Part shown: positions 17,351 through 25,361 of the stretch, one piece after another
Layout of the letters: each line of letters opens with the position of its first letter
Numbering within the stretch: the stretch's first letter is position 1
Source of the DNA: Candidatus Desulfobulbus rimicarensis
GTDB lineage: Bacteria > Desulfobacterota > Desulfobulbia > Desulfobulbales > Desulfobulbaceae
Length of the DNA: 34,900 nucleotides
Direction of reading: 5' to 3'
NCBI GenBank assembly: GCA_008633435.1
Contig: RKSL01000015.1
Span: 1-34,900 of the forward strand
Translations under genes and position numbers: made by a program
Notes under the pieces: generated by a model
The model's database searches: none
Told to the model about the DNA's origin: nothing
Seen by the model: the letters and a program-made list of their open reading frames with translations, nothing else

Positions 17351-18436
17351 ATGAAATCAATGACGCAACATGTAGTGGCCGGGCTTGTCTGTCTGGCGTG
17401 TCTGGCAGCATTTTCCCTGTCAGCTGTGGCAGGGGATAAATTAAAAGTGGGTTTTGTCTATGTGAGTCCGGTGGGTGATGCAGGATGGACCTATCAGCAT
17501 GACCAGGGACGTCAGATTATGGAAAAGAATCTGGCTGGCCAGGTGGAAACAAAGTTTATCGAAAGCGTGCCTGAGGGGGCTGAGGCAGAACGTGTTATCC
17601 GCGATCTGGCCAAGAGCGGATATGATCTTATCTTTACCACATCGTTTGGCTATATGAATCCCACCCTTAAAGTAGCCAAGATGTTCCCTGGAAAATATTT
17701 TGAACATTCCACAGGATACAAAACAGCAAAAAACCTGGGAACCTATATGTGCCGGTATTATGAGGGACGCTATCTTGCAGGTATTGTGGCCGGCAAGATG
17801 ACCAAATCCAACACTCTGGGCTACGTTGCCGCCTTCCCCATCCCCGAGGTTATCCGGGGCATTAATGCCTATACTCTCGGTGCAAAATCCGTCAATCCTG
17901 ATATCAAGGTCAAGGTTATCTGGGTTAATTCCTGGTTTGATCCGGGTAAGGAGCGTGAAGCAGCCGAGGCACTTATCACCCAGGGTGCTGATGTTATCAC
18001 CCATCACACCGACTCTACCGCTCCGGTGCTGACAGCCGAGGAAAAAGGGGTGTACGCCATTGCCTATCACTCAGACATGTCAAAATACGGCCCCAAGGCA
18101 CAGCTTACCGCAGTCACCCATAATTACGGTGATATCTACACGAAAATCGCCAAATCAGTTCTTGATAAAAGCTGGAAGTCCGAGGCAATCTGGAATGGTA
18201 TCAAAGAAGGTGCCATAAAACTTGAGGGTATGAACGCGGCTGTTCCGGGGGATGTGGTTGCCCTTGTTGAAAAAACCAGAAAGGGTATTGCCGAGGGCAG
18301 CATCCACCCCTTCCAGGGGCCGGTTAAGGATCAGAGCGGCAAAGTCGTGGTTGCGGCCGGAAAATCAATGAGTGATAAAGAGCTGCTTGGCATGAATTAC
18401 TATGTCGAAGGGGTTCAGGGGAATATTCCCAAATAA
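17351..18436 (+). CDS. BMP-family purine/nucleoside-binding protein (system 1)
   Basis: A 361-residue periplasmic solute-binding protein. The N-terminus is a signal peptide of about 27 residues ending SAVAG, with no lipobox that I can defend, followed by KLKVGFVYVSPVGDAGWTYQHDQG, the typical BMP/Med opening. Other family features are FTTSFGYMNPTLKVAKMFP (near 100), GRYLAGIVAGKMTKS (near 138), WVNSWFDPGKEREAAEALI (near 196) and ADVITHHTDS (near 217). The family binds nucleosides or free purines. ATG 17351 follows a strong aaggaaaggag site; a TTG immediately before it was rejected. It lies between the two permease pairs and is assigned to system 1 by position, so the pairing is inferred. Confidence 0.9.
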   Translation: MKSMTQHVVAGLVCLACLAAFSLSAVAGDKLKVGFVYVSPVGDAGWTYQHDQGRQIMEKNLAGQVETKFIESVPEGAEAERVIRDLAKSGYDLIFTTSFGYMNPTLKVAKMFPGKYFEHSTGYKTAKNLGTYMCRYYEGRYLAGIVAGKMTKSNTLGYVAAFPIPEVIRGINAYTLGAKSVNPDIKVKVIWVNSWFDPGKEREAAEALITQGADVITHHTDSTAPVLTAEEKGVYAIAYHSDMSKYGPKAQLTAVTHNYGDIYTKIAKSVLDKSWKSEAIWNGIKEGAIKLEGMNAAVPGDVVALVEKTRKGIAEGSIHPFQGPVKDQSGKVVVAAGKSMSDKELLGMNYYVEGVQGNIPK

Positions 18437-18449
18437 TTTTATTGAATTT

Positions 18450-18481
18450 CACCCGGGAAACGGCAGGCTGTTTTCCGGGTG
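18450..18481 (+). promoter_or_regulatory. Intercistronic stem-loop after the first binding-protein gene
   Basis: cacccgggaaa (18450-18460) pairs with ttttccgggtg (18471-18481), ten of eleven positions matching, around a 10-base loop. No T-run follows. Such hairpins after a binding-protein gene commonly protect its message and lower expression of downstream membrane genes. A second GC-rich hairpin sits in the same place after the other binding-protein gene (21587-21628). Confidence 0.55.
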
Positions 18482-18504
18482 GAAACGGGCATACACATTT
18501 ATCC

Positions 18505-19611
18505 ATGAAATCTCTATTTGGTCTACTCATTCCGCTTTGCGCAGTGCTTCTGGCTCTGGTGATGGGGGCGGTAATGCTCTTTACCCTGGGCGCAGATCCG
18601 TTAAGCGGTTATGCCACCATGTTTGGGGCAGCCTTTGGCAGTATTGAAGGCTTTTCAGAAACAGCGGTAAAATCCATCCCGTTACTGCTGGTCGGGGTGG
18701 GGATCTGTATCGCCTTTCGCGCTAATGTCATCAATATCGGCGGAGAAGGACAGATGGTTATGGGCGCATTGCTGGCCACCACCGTTGCCCTGCTCTTTCC
18801 AGGGGTTCCATCCCTGGTGCTTATCCCCATGGTTCTTCTTGCCGGGGCAGTTGGTGGAGCATTCTGGGGGGCAATAGCAGGCGCACTTAAGGCGTGGTTC
18901 AATGTGAGCGAGATTCTCTCCACCATTATGCTCAATATTGTGGCTGTGCAGTTTATGAATTTTCTGTTACGGGGCATTCTGATTGATCCGGCTGAAGTTG
19001 CACGGGGTACAGGAATTCCCCAGACCATGAGGCTTTCGCCAAATGCTGATCTGCCCATTCTGATTGAGGGCATGCGCATGCATCTGGGCGTGGTTATTGC
19101 CCTGCTGGTGGCAGTTGGCGCTTATATGCTGCTCTGGCGGACATCCATGGGATTTCGTTTGCGTGCAGTTGGCTACAATCCTGATGCGGCCCGATATGCC
19201 GGCATTTCTGTTCCTAAAAATGTGACGGCTGCTCTGGCCTTTTCCGGAGCCATGGCCGGTATTGCCGGGGCAATTCTTGTCTTTGGCAGCGAATCGCACC
19301 GGATGGTCACCGACGGCGGCTCCACCGGTTTTACCGGCAGTGCCGGTTTCAACGGTATTGTGGTGGCTCTGCTTGCTGGCCTGCATCCAATCTGGTCGAT
19401 CCCGTCGGCCCTGCTCTTTGGCGGTATGCTTGTCGGTGCCAATGCACTGCAACGAGTAGCCCAGGTACCTTCGGCGTTGATTATTGCCTTAAATGGGCTG
19501 ATTGTGGTTTTTGTGGTCAGTTCTGAATATTTCAAAAAACGGTATATGGAATCGGGCCGGGTAGATGTAGAGAGTGATGCTGAAGAAACAGAGGAGGTGA
19601 AAAATGGTTGA
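18505..19611 (+). CDS. BMP-type ABC importer permease (system 2, first permease)
   Basis: A 368-residue permease of the same family as 15111-16199, with FRANVINIGGEGQMVMGAL (near 70), FNVSEILSTIMLNIVAVQ (near 133) and GFTGSAGFNGIVVALLAGLHP (near 279). The C-terminal tail is acidic (DVESDAEETEE). I chose ATG 18505 (MKSLFGLLIPL) because it starts directly at the first membrane segment. The open frame extends to 18442, but that extension runs through the stem-loop at 18450-18481 and encodes no membrane sequence. No strong ribosome site is seen before 18505. It overlaps the next gene by eight bases. Confidence 0.88.
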   Translation: MKSLFGLLIPLCAVLLALVMGAVMLFTLGADPLSGYATMFGAAFGSIEGFSETAVKSIPLLLVGVGICIAFRANVINIGGEGQMVMGALLATTVALLFPGVPSLVLIPMVLLAGAVGGAFWGAIAGALKAWFNVSEILSTIMLNIVAVQFMNFLLRGILIDPAEVARGTGIPQTMRLSPNADLPILIEGMRMHLGVVIALLVAVGAYMLLWRTSMGFRLRAVGYNPDAARYAGISVPKNVTAALAFSGAMAGIAGAILVFGSESHRMVTDGGSTGFTGSAGFNGIVVALLAGLHPIWSIPSALLFGGMLVGANALQRVAQVPSALIIALNGLIVVFVVSSEYFKKRYMESGRVDVESDAEETEEVKNG

Positions 19612-20536
19612 TTCGTTTGCAGTACTTATCATTGTGTCGACCATTGCCTCGGGCATCCGCCTTGCCACTCCCTTTCTGCTCGCCTCACTGGGGGAGGCGC
19701 TTGGTCAGCGCAGTGGTGTGCTTAATCTTGGAGTTGACGGGGTTATGCTCATCGGTGCTTTTGGAGCCTATTACACTGTATTGCAGACCAATAATCCGTA
19801 CCTGGGGTTACTGGTGGGTATTGGAGTAGGGGTGATAATGGGGGTATTTTATGGGTTTATAACCCTCTATTTGCAGGCTGAACAGGGGGTCAGCGGTATT
19901 GGTATTTATCTGTTTGGCCTTGGCATGAGTGATCTGCTCTTTCAAAAATTTGTCGGTACGCCCCGGCCGATTCTTCCCTTTATGCCCCTCCATTTTCCTG
20001 TACTTTCCGATTTACCGGTGGTGGGCGAGATGCTTTTTCAGCACTCAATTATTGTCTATATCGCCTTTGGCCTGGTCCCGGTTATGGGGTTTATACTCAA
20101 GCATACCACCTATGGTTTAAATATCCGCGCCATTGGTGAAAACCCCGAGGCAGCAGACAGCCTGGGCGTGAGTGTGACCGCCACCAGGTATTCGGCCATT
20201 ATTATCGGTAACAGCCTTGCCGGACTGGCCGGAGCAGCTCTTGCCATTGAGCTTGGTATTTTTCAGCAGAATCTGACCAATGCCATGGGCTTTATTGCCA
20301 TTGCTCTGGTCTATTTCGGGGCATGGAGCCCGAAAGGGGTGATGATCGGTTCGCTGGTCTTTGGACTTGTTCAGGCAATTGTCCTGCAATGCAAGACCTT
20401 TGGGGTTATCCCCCGTTCAGCCTCAGATCTTGCGGCCATGGCCCCGGCCATCATTACAATTTTAGCACTTGTTGTTGTGGCAAAACGGTTTAAACAGCCT
20501 TCTGCGCTGACAAAACCTTATGTTCGCGGTAGCTGA
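19604..20536 (+). CDS. BMP-type ABC importer permease (system 2, second permease)
   Basis: A 310-residue membrane protein of the YufQ-like permease type: PFLLASLGEALGQRSGVLNL and GVDGVMLIGAFGAYYTV at the start, GLNIRAIGENPEAADSLGVSV near 172, and SLAGLAGAALAIELG near 205. ATG 19604 has an excellent gaggaggtga site at 19591-19600, located inside the end of the previous gene. It forms the second half of the system 2 channel. Forty-four bases separate it from the next binding-protein gene. Confidence 0.91.
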   Translation: MVDSFAVLIIVSTIASGIRLATPFLLASLGEALGQRSGVLNLGVDGVMLIGAFGAYYTVLQTNNPYLGLLVGIGVGVIMGVFYGFITLYLQAEQGVSGIGIYLFGLGMSDLLFQKFVGTPRPILPFMPLHFPVLSDLPVVGEMLFQHSIIVYIAFGLVPVMGFILKHTTYGLNIRAIGENPEAADSLGVSVTATRYSAIIIGNSLAGLAGAALAIELGIFQQNLTNAMGFIAIALVYFGAWSPKGVMIGSLVFGLVQAIVLQCKTFGVIPRSASDLAAMAPAIITILALVVVAKRFKQPSALTKPYVRGS

Positions 20537-20580
20537 AACAACGGCTATCACCCATTATTTACTTTAAAGGAGAACCTGAA

Positions 20581-21561
20581 ATGAGAAAATTGAGACTCTG
20601 TTTGTCAGCACTGCTTGTTGCTGCCATGGTGATTGCACCTGCAACCCTTATGGCTGCGGGCAAGGCATTGCGCGTGGCCATCATCGCCCCCAGTGCCCAG
20701 AATGATCTGGCTTTTACGCAAAGTATTGTTGACGGTATCAAGGCCATCCAGAAAGAGCGAGAGATCGAACTGGCCATCACCGATGGTACCTTTATTGTTG
20801 AGGATGCAGCGGCAGCTATCCGCGATTATGCAAAAAAAGGTTTTGATCTGGTTATTGCCCATGGCTCGCAGTATGGCGGTTCATTAAAAGAGATTGCTCC
20901 TGATTTCCCTGAAACAGCTTTTGCCTGGGGAACCTCTGCTGATACCTTTGGCCTTGCCAATGTTTCTTCCTATGAGGCAGCCTCAGATGAGGGTGGCTAT
21001 GTGATGGGCGTTATGGCAGCAGCCATGAGTAAAAAAGGGGGTGTTGGTGTTATCGGCCCCATTGAAGTTGGTGATGCCAAGCTCTATGTGAATGGGTTTG
21101 TTAATGGTGCCAAGGCTCAGAATCCCAAGATTCGCGCCAAGGTCAATTATATCGGCTCGTTCAGCGACGTCGCACTTGCCGCTGAGGCTGCAAAGGCACA
21201 CATGGCTGCCGGTGCGGATGTCTTAACTGGAACCGCTCAGATGGTCGTGGGGGCCATTGGCGCTGCCCGTGCCAAGCGTGTACCCTGGTTTGGCACCCAG
21301 GCAAACCAGACTTCACTGGCACCGGAAATTGTTGTTGCCTCCCAGGTATATAAGTGGGAAGTCGTTCTTAAACAGATCATTGCTGATATGGATAAGGGCG
21401 TAAAAGGCGGCAAGAAATATGGTATTAACCTGGCCAATGAGGGCATTGTTATCGAGTTTAATGATGGGTATAAACTTGATCCTGCTGTAAAAGAGCTTGG
21501 TATGAAGACCATTGCCGGCATTAAAGACGGTTCCATCAAAACCGGAAACGCAACTCCGTAA
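20581..21561 (+). CDS. BMP-family purine/nucleoside-binding protein (system 2)
   Basis: A 326-residue periplasmic binding protein with a signal peptide of about 25 residues (SALLVAAMVIAPATLMAAG), then LRVAIIAPSAQNDLAFTQSIVDG. BMP-like features include GFDLVIAHGSQYGGSLKEIAPDFP (near 84), ASDEGGYVMGVMAAAMSK (near 137) and ADVLTGTAQMVVGAIGAA (near 215). It differs clearly from the first binding protein, so the two importers probably have different ligands (inference). ATG 20581 follows aaaggagaa. A GC-rich hairpin lies after its stop, before the ATPase gene. Confidence 0.9.
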   Translation: MRKLRLCLSALLVAAMVIAPATLMAAGKALRVAIIAPSAQNDLAFTQSIVDGIKAIQKEREIELAITDGTFIVEDAAAAIRDYAKKGFDLVIAHGSQYGGSLKEIAPDFPETAFAWGTSADTFGLANVSSYEAASDEGGYVMGVMAAAMSKKGGVGVIGPIEVGDAKLYVNGFVNGAKAQNPKIRAKVNYIGSFSDVALAAEAAKAHMAAGADVLTGTAQMVVGAIGAARAKRVPWFGTQANQTSLAPEIVVASQVYKWEVVLKQIIADMDKGVKGGKKYGINLANEGIVIEFNDGYKLDPAVKELGMKTIAGIKDGSIKTGNATP

Positions 21562-21586
21562 AGCCTGACAGATGAGTAATGCAATT

Positions 21587-21628
21587 CCCCCGGACAACGG
21601 CGAGCGTATTGACGTTGTCGTCCGGGGG
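21587..21628 (+). promoter_or_regulatory. Intercistronic stem-loop after the second binding-protein gene
   Basis: cccccggac (21587-21595) pairs perfectly with gtccggggg (21620-21628), with a further partial match of aac/gtt inside the loop. A second small hairpin, ggtac/gtacc, follows at 21634-21648. There is no T-run, so this looks like a message-stabilising or attenuating element rather than a terminator. It mirrors the hairpin behind the other binding-protein gene. Confidence 0.55.
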
Positions 21629-21684
21629 GTGTTGGTACCCTCTGTACCACGGTGGAGCAGAAAACATTTTTCCCGATAGACCCT

Positions 21685-23232
21685 ATGTCTCAAGAACACA
21701 CGGATACTCCAATGCTGCAAATGCGGGGGATCACGAAACGTTTTCCCGGTGTGCTTGCAAGCGATAATGTCAATTTTGATGTCCGCGCAGGTGAGGTGCA
21801 TACCCTGCTCGGTGAGAATGGTGCCGGAAAATCAACCCTGATGAAGATTCTCTACGGCCTGTATCAGCAGGATGAGGGCGAGATTCTTCTCCATGGTGAA
21901 CCGGTACGACTGAACTCTCCAGCCGATGCCATAAGCCATGGTGTCGGTATGATCCATCAGCATTTTATGCTGGTGCCAACATTGACTGTTGCCGAAAATG
22001 TCGCCCTGGGGTTGCAATCGGGTCGGGCACCGTTTTCTGATCTTAAAAATGTCTCAAAGCGGATCACCGAGCTTTCCAGGAGTTTTGGCTTGCATGTTTT
22101 CCCTGATGAGTATGTCTGGCAGCTCTCTGTTGGCGAGCGGCAGCGGGTGGAGATTATCAAGGCGTTATACCGGGACGCATCCATCCTCATTCTTGATGAG
22201 CCGACAGCGGTGCTCACGCCGAGTGAAGTGGATGATATATTCGTCATTTTTAAACGACTTGCAGCCGATGGCCGGGGACTGGTGTTTATTTCCCATAAGC
22301 TCAAAGAGGTTCTTGAGCTCAGCGACCGGATCACCGTCCTCCGCCATGGCCGGGTAACCGGGGATACCACTCCCGCCCAATCGGATCGTCACGATCTGGC
22401 CCGCCTCATGGTAGGCCGGGAGGTTAAGCTGGCGCCGGATGCGCATGCTGTGCAACCCGGTGAACCGTTGCTGGTGATTGAAAATCTCTTTGTTGATGGT
22501 GACCGTGGCAAACATGCGGTACAGGGATTGAGTCTTGAGGTGAGAAGCGGTGAAATTCTTGGCATTGCCGGAATTTCCGGCAACGGTCAGCGGGAGCTTG
22601 CCGAGGCCATTGCTGGTCTGCGTCCATCTCAATCCGGCAAAATCACCCTGGCCGGACATGACACCACCAGATGCAAACCCCGCCAGATCAGAGAAAAAGG
22701 GCTTTCCTATGTCCCCGAAGAACGGATGAAAGACGGGGCTGTGGGCGAGTTTGACATCAAAGAAAATATTATTCTGCTTAACCACGACAAGGAACCGTTT
22801 TGCTCTAAAGGATTTCTTCAATTTGGTACAATTGCCGAACATTCCAGGAAGCTGGTCAAGGCGTATGCGGTGAAGACTCCATCCATTGACACCACCACCA
22901 AAAATCTTTCCGGCGGTAATATCCAGAAGGTGATCATGGCCAGGGAGCTTTCTGCCGGGCCAAAAGTCTTGCTGGCCTCTCAGCCTACCCGTGGGGTCGA
23001 TATTGGTGCAGCCGAATACATCCATGAGCGCATTGCCCGCCAGCGGGAAAAAGGCACGGCATCCATTGTTATTTCAGAAGATCTTGACGAAGTGATGGCG
23101 TTGTCTGACCGCATCGCGGTGATGTTTGACGGCAGGATTATGGGTATTATCCCCCGCAAGGAGGCCACCCGGGAATCCATCGGCCTGCTGATGACCGGCG
23201 AGCAGCAGCACGGAGCAAAGCAGAGAGCATGA
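21685..23232 (+). CDS. BMP-type purine/nucleoside ABC importer, ATP-binding protein (system 2)
   Basis: A 515-residue duplicated ATPase with first Walker A GENGAGKST (residues 43-51), LSVGERQRVEI (near 142), Walker B LILDEPTAVLTP (near 164), second-domain GISGNGQRELAEAI (near 296), LSGGNIQKVIMAREL (near 409) and SQPTRGVDIGA (near 430). The NBD2 motif keeps the Arg that is Trp in the system 1 ATPase. The start is uncertain: ATG 21685 has no clear ribosome site, and GTG 21652 is an in-frame alternative adding 11 residues that lies right behind a small hairpin. In this system the ATPase gene is last, the reverse of system 1. Its stop overlaps the next gene by four bases. Confidence 0.9.
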   Translation: MSQEHTDTPMLQMRGITKRFPGVLASDNVNFDVRAGEVHTLLGENGAGKSTLMKILYGLYQQDEGEILLHGEPVRLNSPADAISHGVGMIHQHFMLVPTLTVAENVALGLQSGRAPFSDLKNVSKRITELSRSFGLHVFPDEYVWQLSVGERQRVEIIKALYRDASILILDEPTAVLTPSEVDDIFVIFKRLAADGRGLVFISHKLKEVLELSDRITVLRHGRVTGDTTPAQSDRHDLARLMVGREVKLAPDAHAVQPGEPLLVIENLFVDGDRGKHAVQGLSLEVRSGEILGIAGISGNGQRELAEAIAGLRPSQSGKITLAGHDTTRCKPRQIREKGLSYVPEERMKDGAVGEFDIKENIILLNHDKEPFCSKGFLQFGTIAEHSRKLVKAYAVKTPSIDTTTKNLSGGNIQKVIMARELSAGPKVLLASQPTRGVDIGAAEYIHERIARQREKGTASIVISEDLDEVMALSDRIAVMFDGRIMGIIPRKEATRESIGLLMTGEQQHGAKQRA

Positions 23233-24062
23233 AGATGAGCAGGGCCGGGTTTATTGACTGGCCAAATAAAGTTATTACCCTGATGGGCATGTCAGGGGTG
23301 GGCAAGACGACCCTTGCCAGTCTGCTGCCAAAGAATGAGTGGTTTCATTATTCAGCAGATTACCGTATTGGTACCCGATATCTGAAAGAGCCGATCCTTG
23401 ACAACATCAAGGTTCAGGCCATGCAGCAGCCCTTTTTACGGGATCTGGTTTTGAGTGATTCGCTCTCCTTTCGCTGTAACATCACCTTTCAGCATCTCAA
23501 GCCTGTGGCCTGTTTTCTCGGAAAAATTGGTAATCCTGCGCTTGGTGGTCTTTCCATTGACGAGTTTAAGCGACGGCAGCGTCTGCATCGTCAGGCAGAA
23601 ATTGCCGCGACAACTGATGTAGCCGAATTTATCGGTAAGGCCAGAAATCTGTATGGACGGCCTCATTTTTTAAACGACACTGGCGGTAGTATTTGCGAGC
23701 TGACCAATGACGAGGCTTGGAATGAGCTTGCCAACCATTCCCTGATTATCTATCTCAAGGCAGATTCGGCCATGGAAAAGGTTATGATAGAGCGTGCCCA
23801 GGCAGACCCCAAACCGCTCTACTATGACGAAGCGTTTCTTGATCGCAATATAGCAGAGTATCTGGCGTTACAAGGGATTACAGAGACCAGTGAGATGAAT
23901 CCGGATGAGTATGTCCAGTGGGTTTTCCCCCGGCTTATTGCGCATCGTCGTCCGCTGTATGAGCGTATTGCAGCACAGTTTGGGTACACCGTTGATGCAT
24001 CCAAAGTGCTGACGGTAAAAAATGAACAGGATGTAATGGATCTCATCAGCGGAGCGTTATAA
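23229..24062 (+). CDS. P-loop NTPase, small-molecule-kinase-like, function unknown
   Basis: A 277-residue cytosolic protein with a clear Walker A, GMSGVGKTT (residues 20-28), placed as in shikimate-kinase-like enzymes. Further segments are LNDTGGSICEL (near 145), LIIYLKADSAMEKVMIERAQ (near 173, resembling the lid/Walker-B region of such kinases) and PLYERIAAQFGYTVDA (near 242). I do not recognise a characterised member. It overlaps the ABC ATPase by four bases and is followed two bases later by a threonine-synthase-like gene. A role phosphorylating a substrate for that PLP enzyme, as homoserine kinase does for threonine synthase, is suggested by context only. A regulatory ATPase is the alternative. 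Confidence 0.7.
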   Translation: MKMSRAGFIDWPNKVITLMGMSGVGKTTLASLLPKNEWFHYSADYRIGTRYLKEPILDNIKVQAMQQPFLRDLVLSDSLSFRCNITFQHLKPVACFLGKIGNPALGGLSIDEFKRRQRLHRQAEIAATTDVAEFIGKARNLYGRPHFLNDTGGSICELTNDEAWNELANHSLIIYLKADSAMEKVMIERAQADPKPLYYDEAFLDRNIAEYLALQGITETSEMNPDEYVQWVFPRLIAHRRPLYERIAAQFGYTVDASKVLTVKNEQDVMDLISGAL

Positions 24063-24064
24063 AT

Positions 24065-25321
24065 ATGGAGCATATTCTTCACCTGAAATGTCTTGTCTGC
24101 GGCAAAGAGTACGCGACAGATGAGATTGCCTATATCTGTCCGGAGCACGGCAATGAAGGCATTGTTGACGTCCGCTACGATTATGATCTGCTGAAAAGCC
24201 GGATAAGTCGGGAAAGCCTGGCTGCCAATGGTGACTATTCCATCTGGCGCTACAAACCGCTCCTGCCTGTGGCCTCAGATGCGCCGGTACCGCCGCTTGC
24301 CATTGGCTGGACACCGCTTTACAGGGCAGATCGCCTGGCGGAAAAGCTTGGGCTTGGTCAAGTTTTTGTCAAAGATGACGGACGTCTGCCCACAGCAAGT
24401 TTTAAAGATCGGGCAAGCGCGGTGGCCGTTGTGAAGGCACAAGAGCAGAATGCGGAAATAATCACCACTGCCAGTACTGGTAATGCTGCTGCCGCATTAA
24501 GTGGCATCTGCGCAAGCGTAGGTCAAAAAAATATCATCTTTGTTCCCGAATCAGCACCTCCTGCCAAGATTGCCCAGCTGCTGGTGTATAATTCAACGGT
24601 CATGCTTGTTCAAGGCACCTATGATGACGCTTTTGAGTTATGCCTTGAGGCTGCCAGTGAATACGGATGGTATAATCGCAACACCGGCTTTAACCCTTAC
24701 ATGACCGAGGGCAAGAAGACCGCCGCCTTTGAGATTTGTGAGCAACTAAACTGGCGTGCGCCTGAGGTTATTTTTGTCAGTGTTGGCGATGGCTGTATCA
24801 TTGGCGGTTTGCACAAAGGGCTGAAAGATCTGCTGGCCTTAGGCTTTATTGAGACCATGCCGCGTATTATCGGCGTGCAGGCTGAGGGCAGCAGTTATCT
24901 TTATGAGGCGTGGAAAAACAACGAAGATATTTTGCATAAAGCCCCGGTCTCAGGAATAACACTGGCAGACAGCATCAGTGCAGGACTTCCCAGGGATAGA
25001 ATCAAGGCGCTCGCCGCGGTGACGCAAACGGACGGCGCATACATCCAGGTCAGTGATGATGCAATTCTGGCAGCGGTACCAGAGCTTGCAAGAGGCATTG
25101 GCGTCTTTGCCGAACCAGCCGGTGCCTGCGCTTATGCCGGTCTTGTTCAGGCGGTTTCCGATGGCCTTGTCAGTGCTGATGAACGAATCGTTGTTCTTAA
25201 TACCGGCAATGGCTTAAAAGATATCCGCAATACCATGAAAGCCGTTGCAATGGCCGGGAGCAGCCCAAGTAGTATTGCTCCGAATATGAATGCATTACAG
25301 GACGCCTTAAACAGATCTTAA
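24065..25321 (+). CDS. Threonine-synthase-like PLP enzyme (fold type II)
   Basis: A 418-residue protein of the tryptophan-synthase-beta superfamily. The N-terminus has a short cysteine pair region (CLVCGKEY and YICPEHG), as in some threonine synthases. Core motifs are GWTPLYRADRLAEKLGL (near 79), the PLP lysine K114 in ASFKDRA, TTASTGNAAAALSG (near 135), FVSVGDGCIIGG (near 236) and NTGNGLKD near the end. Bona fide threonine synthase acts on phosphohomoserine. No other threonine genes are here, and the cluster is purine-catabolic, so a beta- or gamma-elimination on a purine-derived amino acid is plausible (inference). It may fill the place of YgeX (diaminopropionate ammonia-lyase), which it does not closely resemble. 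It lies 2 bases after the kinase-like gene. Confidence 0.82.
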   Translation: MEHILHLKCLVCGKEYATDEIAYICPEHGNEGIVDVRYDYDLLKSRISRESLAANGDYSIWRYKPLLPVASDAPVPPLAIGWTPLYRADRLAEKLGLGQVFVKDDGRLPTASFKDRASAVAVVKAQEQNAEIITTASTGNAAAALSGICASVGQKNIIFVPESAPPAKIAQLLVYNSTVMLVQGTYDDAFELCLEAASEYGWYNRNTGFNPYMTEGKKTAAFEICEQLNWRAPEVIFVSVGDGCIIGGLHKGLKDLLALGFIETMPRIIGVQAEGSSYLYEAWKNNEDILHKAPVSGITLADSISAGLPRDRIKALAAVTQTDGAYIQVSDDAILAAVPELARGIGVFAEPAGACAYAGLVQAVSDGLVSADERIVVLNTGNGLKDIRNTMKAVAMAGSSPSSIAPNMNALQDALNRS

Positions 25322-25361
25322 ACAGATAATCCACAACGTTGAAGTATGAGAAGGAACTAAT

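Noticed and set aside
18442-18504. An upstream extension of the system 2 permease from a TTG at 18442
   Set aside because: The added 21 residues are polar, are encoded through a 10-bp hairpin, and sit before a natural membrane-helix start at 18505.
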